From NCBI GenBank assembly GCA_017441205.1, contig JAFRYG010000211.1:1-57401 (forward strand): 57,401 bases of DNA, in the 5' to 3' direction. A program made the position numbers and the translations under genes. Source of the DNA: Pseudomonadota bacterium (GTDB lineage: Bacteria; Myxococcota_A; Bradymonadia; UBA4248). The notes beneath the pieces were generated by a model. It worked only from the letters and a program-made list of their open reading frames with translations. It searched no databases and was not told the origin of the DNA. Shown here piece by piece: positions 21,956 through 31,218 of this stretch (its first letter is position 1; every line of letters begins with the position of its first letter).

Positions 21956-24853
21956 TTACGAAAAAGGCGAATTCATGTCGGCCCAATTCTTTCCGATTTT
22001 GAGCTCGACTTTGAGCGGAACCCCAATGGCGGCGGCGTTTTCCATCGAAGAAATGAGCAGCCGTGATGCCGTTTCGACTTCATCGTCCGGGCATTCGAGC
22101 AGGAGTTCGTCGTGCACCTGGATGAGCAGGCGTGCGTGCAAACCGGCATCAGACAAGGCTTTGTCGAGATCGATCATGGCGCGTTTGACGATATCGGAGG
22201 CGGACCCCTGAATCGGTGCATTGAGCGCGACGCGTTCGCCGAAGGCTTTAATCATGGGACGTGCGCTGTAGAGTTCGCTCATGGGGCGTCGATGTCCCAT
22301 CAGGGTGCGGATTTCGCCATTTTGGCGTGCCTGCTGAACCTGGTTCGTGAAGAAATTCGAGAGCGTCGGGAACTGAGCGTGGAATTTTTCGAGGAAAACC
22401 TTGGCTTCGGAACGGGAATAGCCGGTTTCGCGGGCGAGTTTTTGAACACCCATGCCATAGAGGAGTCCGAAGTTGATGGTTTTTGCGAGTCTGCGCTGAT
22501 CCTTTGTGACGTTTTCGATGGGGATTTCGAACAGGGATGCAGCTGTGCGGGCATGAACATCTTCGCCGTTCATGTAAGCCTGACAGAGCGTGGGTTCCTT
22601 TGAGAATGCGGCCATGAGGCGCAGCTCGATCTGGCTGTAATCGGCGCTGATGAAGGTATAGCCTTCGTGGGCGACGAAAGTTCGTTTGATTTGCCGTCCG
22701 AGTTCGGTGCGTCCGGGGATGTTCTGCAGGTTGGGGTCCGAGCTGGAGAGGCGCGTCGTTGCCGTAACGCAGGCATTGAACTGTCCGTGAATGCGGTGGG
22801 TATGGGGATCGGCGAGTTCCGCAAGCGCGCTGCAGTAGGTCGAACGGAGTTTTCCGATGGTTCGGTATTCGAGGATGAGTCCGGCGACGGGGTGATCGAG
22901 GGATTCGAGCGTTTCCTGGTCGGTGGAAAGACCGTGGGTGCGGTTTTTCTTTGTGGCAGGAACGAGTTTGAGGTCCTCGAAGAGGAATTTTGAGAGGTCT
23001 TTGGGACTGTTGATGTTGAACGGAGCGTCGCTGTAGGTGTGGATTTCTGCGTCGAGGCGAGCGATTTCTGCATCGAAGGATTTGCTCAGATCGCGGATCG
23101 AGGGCAGATCGAGTTCAATGCCGTAGAATTCCATGCGTGCGAGGATTCGTGCCAGCGGCAGATCGAGTTCGCGGTAGGGTGCTTCGAGCTTGTGTGCACG
23201 GAGCTCGCCGGGGAGTTTTTCGGCCAGCTGCAGAATGAGCTGAGCCCAGGTACCCGCAATGGATGCGGCTTCGGCGGCAGAAAATGAGGATGGCAGGACG
23301 GCTTTTTTTCCGGTTCCGAGCCAGTTGTCGGGAGAAATCGTCAGCGGATGACCAAGATATTCCGCCGTGCATGTGGCAAGCGTGAGCGCGGTTCTGTCGG
23401 GGTGCGCAAGATAGGCGGCGATTTCGGTGTCGAAGAAGGCATCCACCGGGCAGTCTTTTCCGTTGGCAAAGATATACTGCATCAGGGGTTTGAGGCCATA
23501 GACGGCTTTGGGACAGCAGGGATCCAGAAGGCAATCCAGGATGATATCTGAATATTCGCGGATTCCGGGGGCGTCGCCGAACAGCGTCCTCTGATGCCGG
23601 ATGGGAACGTAGATGGCCGATGTATCTGAAGCCAGTGCGATACCGAGCAGCTGTCTGTCTGCGATGGCGGAGTTGAGCCAGAGCGGGGCAAGTGCCAGGC
23701 GCTTTTCGCGGTTCGAATGGAGGAAGGATTTGAGCTCTTCGGCATTCTGGCAGACATCCGTGGAAATGAGCGGTCTGACCTGTTCTACCGGACCGACGGG
23801 GGATGGGGATGCTGCGACGGGAATGACCGGTTCGGCCGGTGCGGCTTGATTTCCGAATGGCAGCGAACCCTGGACGGGATTTTTCTCATCCGCCTGACAG
23901 TCACCTGCGGAATCATCGGATGCTGCGGCCGGTTCACGCGGCACCTGTATTCGCGGAACAGCAGGATTCGGGCGCGCATCGGGGCCCAGAACTTCGGTGA
24001 GCAGGCGATGAAGTTCGAGGGCAGAGAAGATTTCGGTCACCTTTTGAGGATCGGGATTCATACCGTCGAACTGCAGACTGACGGGAACATTGTAGACGAG
24101 CGTGGTCAGTTTTTTTGAGAGTTCAGCACTCGGAGCGAATGCGACGAGATTCGCATGCTGTGCCGGTTTTTTGATTTGATCGAGGTTTTGAATGAGGTTT
24201 TCGAGGCAACCGTATTCGGCGATGAGCTTTCCTGCAGTTTTTTCACCGATTCCCTTGCATCCGGGGATGTTGTCGACGGTATCACCTGCGAGTGCGAGTA
24301 CATCGGCGACGCGATCGGGGGCGACCTGAAAACGTTCCAGGACGTTGTCGATGGTTACTGCGTGGTAATTTTTTGAGCCGGCTTTGGCCATGGCATCAAG
24401 CATGACGACGGTATCGACATCATCGACGCGCTCGACGAGCTGCATGAGATCCTTGTCACTGCTTGCGATGATGACATGCCAGTCATTTTGGCGTGCCTGG
24501 CGCGTCAGTGTTGCAATGACGTCGTCTGCTTCAAAACCGCATGCTTCATAGGCGCGAATGCCCAATGCATCCGTAATTTTTCTGAACCATGGAAACTGGA
24601 GCTGCAGTGCTTCCGGCGGTGCCTCTCTCTGGGCCTTGTATTCCGGGTACAATTCCGAACGGAATTTTGTTCCTCGCTGTTCGTGTGCGAGTGCAATGGC
24701 ATCCGGTGAGATGCGCCGGATGACCGACAGTATCATGGACGTGTAGAAATGCAGGGCATTGGTTGGAAATCCGGCGCTGTTGTTCATGGGGGGCGACGCA
24801 AAGAATGCGCGGAACATGTAATTCGATGCGTCAAATATCAGGAGCTTTTTCAT
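21956..24853 (-). CDS. polA: DNA polymerase I, proofreading motif apparently lost
   Basis: A 965-aa DNA polymerase I. The N-terminal 5' nuclease (to about residue 285) keeps its acidic metal ligands (LIFDASNYMFRAFFA, ACGFEADDVIATL, ASSDKDLMQLV, GDTVDNIPGCKGIGEKTA). The C-terminal polymerase has motif A DYSQIELRLMA, motif B RRLAKTINFGLLYGMG and motif C VHDELLLECP. The middle 3'-5' exonuclease-like domain lacks the first DxE motif: where DTET is expected the sequence reads LALAPLWLNSAIADRQLLG. Proofreading is therefore probably inactive, as in Taq and Bst enzymes. It starts at ATG overlapping the upstream TPR gene stop (ATGA), so the two are translationally coupled. Confidence 0.95.
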   Translation of the reverse strand: MKKLLIFDASNYMFRAFFASPPMNNSAGFPTNALHFYTSMILSVIRRISPDAIALAHEQRGTKFRSELYPEYKAQREAPPEALQLQFPWFRKITDALGIRAYEACGFEADDVIATLTRQARQNDWHVIIASSDKDLMQLVERVDDVDTVVMLDAMAKAGSKNYHAVTIDNVLERFQVAPDRVADVLALAGDTVDNIPGCKGIGEKTAGKLIAEYGCLENLIQNLDQIKKPAQHANLVAFAPSAELSKKLTTLVYNVPVSLQFDGMNPDPQKVTEIFSALELHRLLTEVLGPDARPNPAVPRIQVPREPAAASDDSAGDCQADEKNPVQGSLPFGNQAAPAEPVIPVAASPSPVGPVEQVRPLISTDVCQNAEELKSFLHSNREKRLALAPLWLNSAIADRQLLGIALASDTSAIYVPIRHQRTLFGDAPGIREYSDIILDCLLDPCCPKAVYGLKPLMQYIFANGKDCPVDAFFDTEIAAYLAHPDRTALTLATCTAEYLGHPLTISPDNWLGTGKKAVLPSSFSAAEAASIAGTWAQLILQLAEKLPGELRAHKLEAPYRELDLPLARILARMEFYGIELDLPSIRDLSKSFDAEIARLDAEIHTYSDAPFNINSPKDLSKFLFEDLKLVPATKKNRTHGLSTDQETLESLDHPVAGLILEYRTIGKLRSTYCSALAELADPHTHRIHGQFNACVTATTRLSSSDPNLQNIPGRTELGRQIKRTFVAHEGYTFISADYSQIELRLMAAFSKEPTLCQAYMNGEDVHARTAASLFEIPIENVTKDQRRLAKTINFGLLYGMGVQKLARETGYSRSEAKVFLEKFHAQFPTLSNFFTNQVQQARQNGEIRTLMGHRRPMSELYSARPMIKAFGERVALNAPIQGSASDIVKRAMIDLDKALSDAGLHARLLIQVHDELLLECPDDEVETASRLLISSMENAAAIGVPLKVELKIGKNWADMNSPFS

Positions 24854-26316
24854 GCAGATTTTCGGCGGAGAATGAGCAGACTGAACAAGGTCATCATGAA
24901 ACCGAGGATTGCAGCGATGGGCGCTGAGTGATCGGGTTGTACGGCGATATCACAGCTGCATGCAGATTTTCGATTCTTTTTGGTTTCGATGGCTTTAATG
25001 TCATCCTGAACAGACTGGAGGGTATCGAGGAGTCTTGGCGGCCAGATGCGCGTTTGTCGTATGCGATCAATATCGTTGTAATCCGGCGAACCTTCGACTG
25101 CTTTAAGGTAATGCTGTCGTCCCATGGCCCGATCGCTGGAATCGCTGAACTGGTACAGCGTGACGGCGAGAGCAGCGATGGCATCGGGATTATCAGGTGG
25201 GATATGTGTCAGGGAAGCATTGGTCAGCGTGGCCTCTGCCTTTTCGAACTGATTGTTGAGGACCTGGGCTAATCCGAGATTAACGGCCAGTTCGTTGGCT
25301 TCTTTCCTGAGGGAAGGCTGTGCACTTGCGGCTTCTGCAAAAGTGAGCGCGAGCTGTTCGCGTTTGCAGCATTCATCCGGTGCATCTGTCGAACATGTCC
25401 TGTAGCTTTCGGTCGTGCAGGATTTTGCGAGCAGAAGCTGTGAATACCCGAATTCAATTCTGGGACGTCCGAGGCCATTCTTCGGTATATCTTTTTCGAG
25501 CTGTATCCAGAGGGGTTCTGCTTCATCGAATTTTCTCAGTTTATTCAGGATATTGCCTTTTTCGATGAGCAGGAGCGGATCTTTGTATTTTTCGTATCCT
25601 TCGTTTACGAGTTCAAGGGCTCTGTCGTAATTTCCAATGCGGCTTGCGGCGATGGTATCGTTGATATACAGAATGGCACTGCCATTTCCGTTCTTGATGG
25701 CCTGATCGGTCAGTTCAAATGCTTTTTGATAATCGCCGCGATCGAAATCTATGGATGTGATGGCGGTCAGATATTTGGCGCTCTTGGGATTGAGTTTATA
25801 GGCGGCTTCATATTGGGCACGTGCTTCATCGAGGCGCTGTGCGTTTTCGAGTTCTCCTCCGACCATGTAATGAAGTTCGTCATTGTCCGGCAATCGTCGG
25901 GTTGCTTCCAGACAAGTGTCCATCTTCTGCTGGTGTTTGAGGTTTATCCGAACGAAGCAGAGATTGGAATAAAGCTGTCCGTCATCCGGAGTGAGTGTGA
26001 GTAGCTTTTCGAAGACGGTTTCAGCTTCGTCGAATTTTTTGCTCTGAGCGAGCGAAACACCGAGAATATTGAGTACAACAATGTTTTCGGGTTCGGTTTG
26101 CAGCCGTTCTTTTGCGAGGTCAATGGCACGCGTCCAGAGTCCGTCCTGATAAGCCTGAACGAGAGGATCTTTGGGGGCCTCCGGCGATTCCTGTGCGGGC
26201 TGAGCTGTATCTTTTTGTGGTGCCTGTGACTCATCAGGCGTCTGGGCTATGGCCGGTGATGCGGCAGCGGCGAGGAGCAGGGAAAGTGCCAGTATTTGAG
26301 TAAATTTTAGGTTCAT
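24850..26316 (-). CDS. Secreted TPR protein with C-terminal membrane anchor
   Basis: A 488-aa protein: signal peptide ending AIAQ (residue 25), a Pro/Glu/Asp linker, about ten tetratricopeptide-like helical repeats (for example NIVVLNILGVSLAQSKKFDEAETVFEKLL and DGQLYSNLCFVRIN), then a C-terminal hydrophobic helix HSAPIAAILGFMMTLFSLLILRRKSA preceded by Cys. That end resembles MYXO-CTERM/PEP-CTERM-type sorting tails. The central CCKREQ and CSTDAPDECC region adds disulfides. TPR arrays bind partner proteins; partner unknown. Its stop overlaps the polA start by four bases, an unexpected pairing of an exported protein with a replication gene. Confidence 0.78.
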   Translation of the reverse strand: MNLKFTQILALSLLLAAAASPAIAQTPDESQAPQKDTAQPAQESPEAPKDPLVQAYQDGLWTRAIDLAKERLQTEPENIVVLNILGVSLAQSKKFDEAETVFEKLLTLTPDDGQLYSNLCFVRINLKHQQKMDTCLEATRRLPDNDELHYMVGGELENAQRLDEARAQYEAAYKLNPKSAKYLTAITSIDFDRGDYQKAFELTDQAIKNGNGSAILYINDTIAASRIGNYDRALELVNEGYEKYKDPLLLIEKGNILNKLRKFDEAEPLWIQLEKDIPKNGLGRPRIEFGYSQLLLAKSCTTESYRTCSTDAPDECCKREQLALTFAEAASAQPSLRKEANELAVNLGLAQVLNNQFEKAEATLTNASLTHIPPDNPDAIAALAVTLYQFSDSSDRAMGRQHYLKAVEGSPDYNDIDRIRQTRIWPPRLLDTLQSVQDDIKAIETKKNRKSACSCDIAVQPDHSAPIAAILGFMMTLFSLLILRRKSA

Positions 26317-26356
26317 AATGCATTCAAATGAGCTGAAAAAGTCAGAGAAAATTTAT

Positions 26357-26384
26357 AAAAAAAGCGCCAACCGGCGCTTTTTTT
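26357..26384 (-). terminator. Terminator of the outer-membrane barrel gene
   Basis: Stem AGCGCC (26363-26368) and GGCGCT (26373-26378) with an AACC loop, flanked by an A-run and a T-run. It ends transcription of the gene at 26421-27905 and separates it from the TPR-polA operon. Confidence 0.88.
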
Positions 26385-26420
26385 ATAACATGCAAAAGTA
26401 CCTTCTGGCACTTTCTGTTT

Positions 26421-27905
26421 TTAGTACATAAGTTTGAGTCCGACGAACCACTCGATATTGAGGGATTCCGTGCGTTTAATGCGCTGGCCGACGCGATCGA
26501 GCGCACCGCTGAAGGTCGGATTGCGTTCTTCATAGAGGTTGTCGGTGACGACGCCATCCTTGCCTTCCGAAATGGAACCATCGTTATTAAGTGTGACGCG
26601 GTCTTTACCGATTTTGGTGAATGTGACGAAGTGATTCTGTGCGTAGTCAATGTTGAAACCAGCCAGAACCTGGATGTACTGAATGGGCTGAACGGTCAGG
26701 TTGAGGCCGCCGCCGATGGTGGCAAAACCTTCATAATCGAACAGACCGTCTTCGGCGAGAGGACCGCTGTAAGTTCCGTCGGCCATAGCCTTGATATTGC
26801 TTGAGCCTGCATTGGACCATTTTTCGGCGACCCATGCACATTTGGCATTGTTTTTCAGATCATCCGTGGACATATTGTAGCAATCGCTCGTGCCGAGAGC
26901 ATCGGAGATCTCGCTGTATGCACGGCCTTCGGCTGTATATTTGAAGTAGGTGCGGAGATCGATCTTGACGAATCTCTGGAACTTGACTTCGATGCTTTCG
27001 TAGGGAATGAATTCGATACCGAGATCGATGCGCCCCCACATGCCCGGATCCTTACGTTTCTGGTTGGAACCATAGTCTTTGTAAGAATCCTCCAGACCAA
27101 TGGGGAGGCCGTACTGCAATCGGATGTACGGGTCAATGAACGAGAATCTGTGGGATGCAGCGACTGTAAAGAGGAGTTCGTGGGCACCTTTACCAACGGC
27201 ATCATTGTCGATTCCCATTCCTTTTCCGGTGGGTGCAAAATAATCGAATGCCAGTGTGATGGTGGAGCGGCCAGTATTGTCTTTCCAGGGACGTTCCGGA
27301 ATGAAATGACGCTCTGTATTGTAGGGGCTCCATGCGATACCAAAGCTCATGTCACCGAAACCTGTTCTCTTTTTGCCTTTGAGGGTCTCTCCATCCTTCA
27401 GCTGGAAGAACTGATATTTGCGATCGGAGCCGTTGATGCGGCTGTCAGCCGGAGCGAGTGTCGAGATACCGACGAGCATATCATTATATGTCGTTCCCTC
27501 GGAGGAAATGTGATACTGGGGGTCATCACTCGACGTGTCGAATTTGTAGGTCTGCTGATCCGAAATGATGATTGGCATGTGCATGCGGAATGACAGGTCA
27601 TGGAACATACCAATTTCGAGGTCAATATCGAATTCGTTAATGGTGCGTTTGTATTCGAGTTCGTTGAGAAGTCGAATGGAACCGGCCTGATTGTATTCTC
27701 TCTTGAGCTTTGCAGATTCCAGACGCTGAACGAACTTTGGGGTGAGGGAAATGTCAAACGGATCGCTGACTTTTTCGTCTCCCAAATAAACCTCATCGGC
27801 AGCATCCAAAACGTCCGTGACATCTGCTGCCATGGCTTCGCTCGCAGCCAAAAAACCCGTCATTGCTGCCAGAATTGCCAGTTTTTTTACGTTACTAAAC
27901 ACCAT
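26421..27905 (-). CDS. Probable outer-membrane beta-barrel protein
   Basis: A 494-aa exported protein. The start at 27905 follows AAGGAG with good spacing; an in-frame ATG at 27929 lacks one. Signal peptide MVFSNVKKLAILAAMTGFLAASEAMAAD is cleaved near AMA. The rest alternates amphipathic strands rich in Tyr, Phe and Gly (FDIDLEIGMFHDLSFRMHMP, TITLAFDYFAP, IDPYIRLQYGLP, LNIEWFVGLKLMY). It ends in Tyr, a typical last-strand signal for barrel assembly by the Bam complex. Periplasmic turns contain acidic loops, and two cysteines lie in one loop. Many myxobacteria encode such uncharacterised barrels; transport substrate unknown. Monocistronic with its own terminator. Confidence 0.75.
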   Translation of the reverse strand: MVFSNVKKLAILAAMTGFLAASEAMAADVTDVLDAADEVYLGDEKVSDPFDISLTPKFVQRLESAKLKREYNQAGSIRLLNELEYKRTINEFDIDLEIGMFHDLSFRMHMPIIISDQQTYKFDTSSDDPQYHISSEGTTYNDMLVGISTLAPADSRINGSDRKYQFFQLKDGETLKGKKRTGFGDMSFGIAWSPYNTERHFIPERPWKDNTGRSTITLAFDYFAPTGKGMGIDNDAVGKGAHELLFTVAASHRFSFIDPYIRLQYGLPIGLEDSYKDYGSNQKRKDPGMWGRIDLGIEFIPYESIEVKFQRFVKIDLRTYFKYTAEGRAYSEISDALGTSDCYNMSTDDLKNNAKCAWVAEKWSNAGSSNIKAMADGTYSGPLAEDGLFDYEGFATIGGGLNLTVQPIQYIQVLAGFNIDYAQNHFVTFTKIGKDRVTLNNDGSISEGKDGVVTDNLYEERNPTFSGALDRVGQRIKRTESLNIEWFVGLKLMY

Positions 27906-28445
27906 GCGTAATCTCCTTGAACCGCCCAAAATTGGACCAGATTTATTTAAAAAATAGTCGTGTTAAAGCCAAAAAATGAATTTCCAAAATCTGAATGAAA
28001 TTCAATCGCTCCTTTCCATAGCACAATCTCTGTATTTCTGCCAGTATTGGGGGCAACACATTTTCCCCACATACGAAGAAGCCCTTTTAACGACAGACGG
28101 CCAAAAAATCAATTTTCATGCGCATTGAAGTGTATTTTTTTTATGCTGTGTCTGGTTTGGAGTCGTGAATATGGGGTGGTTGCTTGCAGTCAAAGGTTTG
28201 ACATGACTGTACAAAATAAAACCGGACACGCCCGGTGGGGGTAACTGTCAGTATTCTGCAGGCGGATTGGAACATAGTCCAGGGGAGAGCATGGATGTTT
28301 CGAGGCATGTCACTGGATACGTCCCGAAGGAACGTTATCATTTGCCTATTTTTTCACGAAACTAAAAAACATCCATTCCGGTTGGTCATGTAATATGGTA
28401 GAGATCATGTGTGTTGTTTGTGTTTAGCTTAGCGGGCAATCCATC
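27906..28445. other. Divergent intergenic region, no gene seen
   Basis: A 540-bp spacer between the barrel gene (minus) and the zinc-ribbon gene (plus). It is AT-rich at both ends, as expected for two promoters. One TTGACA lies near 28198-28203, but I see no well-placed -10 hexamer. Short open frames lack binding sites and family resemblance. Confidence 0.5.
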
Positions 28446-30113
28446 ATGCTTCTTACGTGCAGGCAGTGTCAAAAAGAATTTATTATAGATGATCAGGTAT
28501 ATGCGCGGCAGGGCGGTGCAATGTGCGATCAATGTCGTGTACCTCTGCAGCCGGCTCTGGGAGGGGGCAGCGCTATGCAATGGGATCAGTCTCAGGCCCA
28601 GTGGGGGCAGCAGCCACCGATGGATGCCCAGTGGGGTCAGCCTCAGGCCCAGTGGGGGCAGCAGCCACCGATGGATGCCCAGTGGGGTCAGCCTCAGGCC
28701 CAATGGGGTCAGCAGCCACCGATGGATGCCCAGTGGGGTCAGCAGCCACCGATAGGGGCCCAGTGGGGTCAGCCTCAGGCCCAATGGGGTCAGCAGCCAC
28801 CGATGGATGCTCAATGGGGTCAGCCGATTGCCGGCAATCAGTGGGGGACGCCTGATGTCTGGAGTCAGATGGCGGACAAACCACAGGAAACGCAGGCTGG
28901 TTTGGGCGCAATTCCAGGGAATGCTGCATATCAGCAGAACTGGAATGGTCAGGCAAGTGTCAGACCCGGACCGCCACCGCCTCCACCCGCTATTCCCAAA
29001 AAGATAAGCGAAGATGATGATGACTGGGATGCCTGGGGCGATTCAGCAAAAGAGAAAGCAACTACGCTGAAGACCGGTGCAAATGCCTCGAAGGCTGTCA
29101 ACAGCATCGTGATCGGCAAGCCCATGACTCCCGAAGCAAGTGAAGGTACGACGCGGCAGATCGATATCGATGCCATTCAGAAACTCTATGGCGATCGCAT
29201 CAATCCTTTCGTCGAATTCTTCAAATCCATTCCTCTGCGCTACCTCATTATTGCCGGGAGCGTCGTTCTGGTGTCCATCATCGGGTTCAGTATCGGTGCG
29301 TGGCTTATCAACCGGCCCGCAGAAAGCGTCAAGGAATTCACAAAGGATGGTGATCTGATTACGGATGATACACCGGAATACGTCCGTTCCTTTGACGATA
29401 TCGTCAACGCTTCAAAATCACTTTCCTCTGCATTTGTCGCGGTCGATGGAGACAACATTCGTGAAGGTTCGATCGTCGCGGTGTCGCCTCAGATTGGCGT
29501 CGTCTACAACGAAAGGAAAATAGCCACGTTCGAAGAGGTCAAATCCGGCATGTCTCCGCCGGTCAATAAGATTCTCAATGTCGTTCAGAAAGATGTCAAT
29601 CGGATGTCTGAGCCCATCATCTTTTTGTTTGATGAGATGATTCCAATGTCCGCAGTGTATCGCACCATGTATTCCTTCGGTGCATCCTCGCGCAAAATAT
29701 ATATTGGCGGAACGACACAGACGGGCATTACGACCATTCCCATTAAGCCATGTCATTGGCCGGATTACGGTCTCGTGCCTTTTGGGGAGTGCAGCAATAT
29801 TAAGACCGAACTCAAAATTACGACGTTCGAGCTGACATTGAAACGCATCGAAGGAACAGATCCTCTCATGCTCACACCCGAAGGTGAGGGCAAGATGGAG
29901 CTTCGCGATAATATTATCGGCGGCAAAGTTCATGTACAGAATATTTCAGGCGGCCTGGCACGCATGCGTGCTTCCCAGTCAGAAAGGGTTATCGTTTCGC
30001 CGGACGGCAATGTCTCGTTTGGCGTCTTTATGCGTGCTGTCCAGGTGCTGTGGGGTTCTTCAATCAATCCCAATGTCAAGGAGATGTACCTGAACAAAAT
30101 TCCGAATATTTAG
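28446..30113 (+). CDS. Zinc-ribbon protein with WGQ repeats, membrane span and ExbD/TolR-like domain
   Basis: A 555-aa protein. Residues 1-32 form an MJ0042-type zinc ribbon (CRQC at 5-8, CDQC at 27-30). Residues about 45-130 are Gln/Trp/Pro repeats (AQWGQQPPMDAQWGQPQ), followed by a PPPPPP stretch and a charged linker. A single membrane helix lies at about 268-290 (YLIIAGSVVLVSIIGFSIGAWLI). The C-terminal periplasmic part includes IGVVYNERKIATFEEV and EPIIFLFDEMIPMSAVYRTMYSFGASSRKIYIGG, which resemble the ExbD/TolR fold. The N-in, C-out layout with zinc ribbon resembles myxobacterial GltJ-type gliding proteins and other energy-coupling components (inference). No ExbB/TolQ partner is adjacent. 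Confidence 0.72.
   Translation: MLLTCRQCQKEFIIDDQVYARQGGAMCDQCRVPLQPALGGGSAMQWDQSQAQWGQQPPMDAQWGQPQAQWGQQPPMDAQWGQPQAQWGQQPPMDAQWGQQPPIGAQWGQPQAQWGQQPPMDAQWGQPIAGNQWGTPDVWSQMADKPQETQAGLGAIPGNAAYQQNWNGQASVRPGPPPPPPAIPKKISEDDDDWDAWGDSAKEKATTLKTGANASKAVNSIVIGKPMTPEASEGTTRQIDIDAIQKLYGDRINPFVEFFKSIPLRYLIIAGSVVLVSIIGFSIGAWLINRPAESVKEFTKDGDLITDDTPEYVRSFDDIVNASKSLSSAFVAVDGDNIREGSIVAVSPQIGVVYNERKIATFEEVKSGMSPPVNKILNVVQKDVNRMSEPIIFLFDEMIPMSAVYRTMYSFGASSRKIYIGGTTQTGITTIPIKPCHWPDYGLVPFGECSNIKTELKITTFELTLKRIEGTDPLMLTPEGEGKMELRDNIIGGKVHVQNISGGLARMRASQSERVIVSPDGNVSFGVFMRAVQVLWGSSINPNVKEMYLNKIPNI
28593..28825 (+). repeat. In-frame 51-bp WGQ repeat
   Basis: Tandem 51-bp units coding QAQWGQQPPMDAQWGQP, about four and a half copies; some units lack the six-residue spacer. 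The near-identical DNA shows recent expansion and makes length variation between strains likely. Confidence 0.9.
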
Positions 30114-30165
30114 TCATTTTGCCGGGGCGCGTGCTTTTCGGCCTTTGGCCTCAATACGCCCGCAC

Positions 30166-30204
30166 GGCAGTGCTATGGCGCCTGCGGACGCCATACGCAC
30201 TGCC
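30166..30204. repeat. Nested palindrome (family N)
   Basis: Outer GGCAGTGC/GCACTGCC, inner TATGGCG/CGCCATA, loop CCTGCGGA. It lies between the zinc-ribbon gene stop and the glucokinase start. A second hairpin (CGGCC/GGCC at 30139-30150) precedes it and resembles 12441-12462. Confidence 0.85.
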
Positions 30205-30231
30205 CGTTTCTTTTGGATTCAGACGAAGATT

Positions 30232-31206
30232 ATGGACACATATTACCTTGGTTTTGATATTGGCGGGACGAATGCTCGCTGTGCTCTGATTCGAAACACG
30301 GAAGGACAGTTCAAAATTCTGGCATCCCAGAAGCACTCCATTCGCGGATCACAGACGCCGCGCGATGTTGCACTCGTGATTCGCCATGTTGTTTCGAAGC
30401 TTCCCCAGGATTTTCAGATCAATGCCAATGAACTGTCCGGTATCGGCGTGGCCATTGCCGGACAGATAGCCATCGACGAACATACGATTCTGAATGCCCC
30501 CAATCTGAACTGGCATGGAGTCAATTTTTACGATGTCATCCGCGAATCCATTGCAGATTTGGCACCGGATGTCAGGATTCGCATAGCCAACGATTTGAAT
30601 GCGATCGCCTGGGGGGAATATCATTTCGGGGCAGCCCGGACCATTCCAAGTCTCCTTGCAGTCTATGTAGGGACGGGAATCGGGGGCGGCCTTATTCTGG
30701 ATGGTAAGCTCATGCTTGGGGCTGATAATGTGAGCGGAGAAATCGGTCACTGCAAATTTCCGCGCTACAAAGACTATCCCTGTGGATGCGGTCAGTCTGG
30801 ATGCGTAGAAGCTTTTGCCGGCGGAAAAGCTATAGAGTATCGCATTTTGCACGATATCCAGAATGGTGTGATCTCTCGTCAGGAGCTTGGTCTCTCTGAT
30901 GATGAACACCCAACGGCGCGATGTATAGAACGTGCCTGGCGAAATGGCCTGCCCTATGCGAAAGCTTTTTGGGAAGAAACAGCTATGGCTATTGGAATGC
31001 TCATTGCCAATGCCATTGCCGTGATAAATCCCCACGGTCTGCTTTTGGGCGGTGGTGTACTCGAAGGATGTCCGGAACTTCTTTCGCTCGTCGTCGGGAA
31101 CATTATGGATTATGCCCCGAGGGCATCGACCGCAAATCTGCAGTTTATTAAACCTACACTTCATGATGATGCCGGCACGCTTGGTGCCGCGCTGCTTTGC
31201 CTGTAA
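30232..31206 (+). CDS. ROK-family glucokinase
   Basis: A 324-aa sugar kinase that phosphorylates glucose to glucose 6-phosphate using ATP. Visible features: N-terminal phosphate loop FDIGGTNARCAL (residues 8-19), catalytic Asp in ANDLNAIAWGE (D121), GTGIGGG (147-153), and the ROK zinc site GHC...CGCGQSGCVE (172-192). The open frame extends 29 codons upstream into a palindrome; the start at 30232 is the only one that gives a normal ROK N-terminus. With the phosphofructokinase at 7153 it points to an Embden-Meyerhof pathway. The RicT-like gene starts 12 bp after its stop, so the two form an operon. Confidence 0.9.
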   Translation: MDTYYLGFDIGGTNARCALIRNTEGQFKILASQKHSIRGSQTPRDVALVIRHVVSKLPQDFQINANELSGIGVAIAGQIAIDEHTILNAPNLNWHGVNFYDVIRESIADLAPDVRIRIANDLNAIAWGEYHFGAARTIPSLLAVYVGTGIGGGLILDGKLMLGADNVSGEIGHCKFPRYKDYPCGCGQSGCVEAFAGGKAIEYRILHDIQNGVISRQELGLSDDEHPTARCIERAWRNGLPYAKAFWEETAMAIGMLIANAIAVINPHGLLLGGGVLEGCPELLSLVVGNIMDYAPRASTANLQFIKPTLHDDAGTLGAALLCL

Positions 31207-31218
31207 TTTCATTCCAAT

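Noticed and set aside
28197..28230. TTGACA near 28198 as a promoter for the zinc-ribbon gene
   Set aside because: No acceptable -10 at 16-18 bp, and the gene starts about 220 bp later; not enough support.
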